Assembly (NCBI GenBank): GCA_003136335.1
Contig: PLEA01000646.1
Location: 1-7,419 of the forward strand
DNA length: 7,419 nt
Direction of reading: 5' to 3'
Origin: Acidobacteriaceae bacterium
Lineage (GTDB): Bacteria > Acidobacteriota > Terriglobia > Terriglobales > SbA1
Shown: piece by piece, positions 5,108 to 7,419 of the stretch
How positions within the stretch are numbered: position 1 is the stretch's first letter
Layout: each line of letters opens with the position of its first letter
The notes under the pieces: model-generated
The model's input: only the letters and a program-made list of their open reading frames with translations
Databases searched by the model: none
Told to the model about the DNA's origin: nothing
Made by a program: the position numbers and the translations under genes

Positions 5108-7419
5108 ATGCGTGCTCTCGTTCTCACGCTCGCCCTCGTCTGCACCGCCGCGGCCCAGTCTACTCCCACGCCCACCATTGCCGTAACCGACGAAAACGGA
5201 GTCGCCGTTTCCTCCGCCCGCGTCTTCCTGAAATCGCCGTCGCTCCCTGCCGTTCTCTGCCAGACCGACTTCACCGGACGCTGCCAGTTCTCCTCACTTC
5301 CCGCTGGCCAATACCAACTCCGCGTCGAAAAAGAAGGCTTTTACGTACTCATCGAGCCCGCCGTCCAGATCACCCAAAGCTCCAACCTCGAAGTCTCCAT
5401 CTCGCACCAGCAGGAAGTTCGCGAGATCGTCGATGTCCACGAATCTCCTCCCGCCATCGACCCCGCGCAAATCCCCGCGCAGGAAACCATCAGCGGCCTC
5501 GACGTCATCAACATCGTCTATCCCGGCACGCAAGACTATCGCAACGTTCTCAACTTCATCCCCGGCGTCGTCCAAGATCAATCCGGCCAGCCGCACGTCG
5601 CCGGAGCCCAGACCTACCAGACCCTCACCCTGCTCGACGGCTTCAACGTCACGCAACCCGCCAACGGACAACTCCTGGTCCGCGTCAGCACCGACGCATT
5701 CCGCAACATTCAAGTCGAGCCCTCGCGCGAACCCGCCGAAGCGGGCAAAGAATCCGGCGGCCTTCTCAGCCTCAACACCGGCATCGGCGACGACCACTTC
5801 CGCTTCTCCGCCACCGATTTCATCCCCTCCCTGCAAGACAAGCACGGATGGCGATTCGATCAGTTCCTCCCGCGCTGTACCTTCTCCGGCCCAATCGAGA
5901 AGGGAAAGATTTGGTTCTACAACGCCTTCGACGGCGAATACGACAACCTCGTCTACACCGAATTGCCCGTCAACGCCGACAACGACCACGCTCTGCGTCT
6001 CGGCAATCTCACCAAAGTTCAAACCAACCTCACCAGCCGCAACATTCTCACCACCAGTTTCCTGGTGAACTACCTTCACGACCAGTACGCCTTCCTCTCG
6101 CCTCAGAGCCCGCAACTGTCGAACCCCAAAGATGTGGAATCTGCCTACGTCGCCAGCGCCAAAGACCAGCACTATTTCGCCGGCGGCCAACTCCTCGAAA
6201 CCGGATTCGCCTTCGATCAATACAACTTACAACTCACTCCCTACGGCACGCTTCCTTACTACGTGAATCCCATCATCGCCGGCGGAAGCTACTACCTCGG
6301 CGACGAAACTCACGCCCGCCGTTGGCAAGCTCTCTCCAACTTATTTCTTCCACCGCAGCAGTGGCACGGCCGCCATGACTTCAAAGTCGGAGTCGATCTC
6401 GACCGCATTTCCTATAACGCGGAATTCGCGCGGCAGCCCATTTCGTTCCTGAGCGGCAGCAACACGCTGACTTCGCCCGACCTGTGCCTCACCGCAACTC
6501 AAAACGCAAGTTTCCCCTGCACCCGCTACTCCACTTTCGGTGCCGCCCCGCTGCACGAACAATTCAACGCCGAAGTCAGCGCCTATGCCGAAGATCGCTG
6601 GCTCCTCACCGATCGCCTGCTGATCGCGCCCGGCGTCCGCCTCGATTGGGACGAAATCGTCCGCCACGCCGTAATCTCTCCCCGCCTCGCCGGAACCTAC
6701 GTTCTCGATAGCGCAGGCAACACAAAGTTGTCCGCCGGAATCGGCCTGGTGTACGACGCAACTCCTATCTTTCTGATCGCTCGCCCGTACGCCGGCACGC
6801 GCCAAGACACGTTCTACTCAATCTCCGATCCCAACTGCGCGGCGAACTGCGTCACCGCCACCGGCCCCGTGACCACATCCTTCGCCGTCAACAGCAGCAC
6901 GCTCCAAGTCCCGCGCTTCCTCAACTGGAGCCTCGCTCTAGAAAAAAAACTCCCCGCCGCAATCTCTTTGAAAGCCGAATTCCTCGACCGCCGCGGCAGT
7001 CGCGGCTTCGTCTACAACACGCTCCACAACCTCCCCGGCGCCGACTACCTCCTTCAGAACACCCGCGATGACCATTACGAAGCCCTCCAACTCTCTCTCC
7101 GCCACAACTTCCGCGAAACTTATATGCTGATGGGCTCCTACACGCGCTCTAGCGCTCACTCTAGTCAAGCCCTCGATTTCAATGTCGACAGTCCCATCCT
7201 CAGCCCTCAGCAACCCGGCCCGTATCTCTGGGACACCCCCAACCGCTTCCTCTCCTGGGGATATTTCCCCCTGTTCAAGTTGCCAATCATCCACCAACTC
7301 GAAGTCGCCTACTCGCTCGAAGCCCGCACCGGATTCCCTTTTAATCTTCTCACCGACCAGCAACAACTTATCGGCCCACCCGGCGCCCAGCGTTTCCCCG
7401 AATATTTTTCCCTCAACCT
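5108..7419 (+). CDS. TonB-dependent receptor with carboxypeptidase-like N-terminal domain (Oar-like), 3' end outside window
   Basis: The frame is open from ATG 5108 to the window edge, 770 codons without a stop. Residues 1-16 are a signal peptide (LVLTLALVCTAAA, then QS). Residues about 22-98 form a CarboxypepD_reg-type beta-sandwich with CQTDFTGRCQFSSLPAGQYQ and LRVEKEGF. The plug follows (about 103-225): YRNVLNFIPGVVQDQSGQPHVAG, LTLLDGFNVT and FRNIQVEPS. The rest is beta-barrel with alternating aromatic and polar strands, ending here in a late barrel region. This is the outer-membrane protein class that imports bulky substrates using TonB energy; acidobacteria carry many and their substrates are mostly unknown. 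An in-frame TAA at 5090 and no other ATG before 5108 fix the start. No TonB/ExbBD or transporter is nearby. Codon use is strongly C-ending and uniform, so there is no sign of recent transfer. Confidence 0.9.
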   Translation, partial: MRALVLTLALVCTAAAQSTPTPTIAVTDENGVAVSSARVFLKSPSLPAVLCQTDFTGRCQFSSLPAGQYQLRVEKEGFYVLIEPAVQITQSSNLEVSISHQQEVREIVDVHESPPAIDPAQIPAQETISGLDVINIVYPGTQDYRNVLNFIPGVVQDQSGQPHVAGAQTYQTLTLLDGFNVTQPANGQLLVRVSTDAFRNIQVEPSREPAEAGKESGGLLSLNTGIGDDHFRFSATDFIPSLQDKHGWRFDQFLPRCTFSGPIEKGKIWFYNAFDGEYDNLVYTELPVNADNDHALRLGNLTKVQTNLTSRNILTTSFLVNYLHDQYAFLSPQSPQLSNPKDVESAYVASAKDQHYFAGGQLLETGFAFDQYNLQLTPYGTLPYYVNPIIAGGSYYLGDETHARRWQALSNLFLPPQQWHGRHDFKVGVDLDRISYNAEFARQPISFLSGSNTLTSPDLCLTATQNASFPCTRYSTFGAAPLHEQFNAEVSAYAEDRWLLTDRLLIAPGVRLDWDEIVRHAVISPRLAGTYVLDSAGNTKLSAGIGLVYDATPIFLIARPYAGTRQDTFYSISDPNCAANCVTATGPVTTSFAVNSSTLQVPRFLNWSLALEKKLPAAISLKAEFLDRRGSRGFVYNTLHNLPGADYLLQNTRDDHYEALQLSLRHNFRETYMLMGSYTRSSAHSSQALDFNVDSPILSPQQPGPYLWDTPNRFLSWGYFPLFKLPIIHQLEVAYSLEARTGFPFNLLTDQQQLIGPPGAQRFPEYFSLN

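Noticed and set aside
5294..6220. 308-residue minus-strand open frame rich in Val, Glu, Asp and Gly.
   Set aside because: It is the antisense shadow of the receptor gene and arises from its C-ending codons. The plus-strand frame has a signal peptide, plug and barrel. The minus-strand frames at 6341-6805 and 6938-7366 are rejected for the same reason.
1..7419. CRISPR arrays, retrons, toxin-antitoxin pairs or other defence systems.
   Set aside because: No regularly spaced repeats, reverse transcriptase, nuclease or toxin-like genes are visible on either strand.

Overview
The window most resembles a chromosomal stretch from an Acidobacteriota bacterium of the Koribacter/Terriglobia kind. This is inferred from moderately high GC, strong C-ending codon preference, an Oar-like TonB-dependent receptor with an N-terminal carboxypeptidase-type regulatory domain, a PilZ orphan and a short acidobacterial-style hypothetical protein. 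No 16S or other decisive marker is present.

Layout. At 1-27 is the 5' end of a tRNA-Leu on the minus strand, served by a near-consensus sigma-70 promoter at 89-116. Next is a complete OsmC-type peroxiredoxin gene (142-564, minus) with a strong Shine-Dalgarno sequence and a perfect 15-base tandem direct repeat just upstream of its -10 box. A small hypothetical gene (790-1020, minus) follows. Its 5' region has been split by a complete insertion sequence at 1098-3036: 1939 bp, perfect 15-bp terminal inverted repeats and an exact 9-bp target duplication (GGCGGCGCA at 1089-1097 and 3037-3045). The element carries a small CxxxxCxC protein (DUF6788-like) and a DDE transposase of IS4-like fold, both on the minus strand.

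Right of the element is a gene-poor stretch (3046-3435). It holds the detached promoter and ribosome-binding region of the interrupted small gene and a terminator-like hairpin. Then come a secreted short phosphate-binding-protein-like gene (3436-3906, plus), a PilZ-domain gene (3958-4374, plus), two hairpins in the convergent gap, a DUF2127 membrane protein (4496-4963, minus), and divergently from it a large TonB-dependent receptor running off the right edge (5108 to at least 7419, plus).

The genes do not form one pathway: this is ordinary accessory chromosome with a stress enzyme, envelope proteins and a mobile element. The most informative observation is the insertion itself. Removing the element and one target copy recreates an ATG with a well-placed GAGGAG in frame with the small gene, and the insertion changed that ATG to GTG. 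The transposase frame also lacks a conventional start at the expected place and overlaps the upstream gene in the +1 phase, leaving its mode of translation open.
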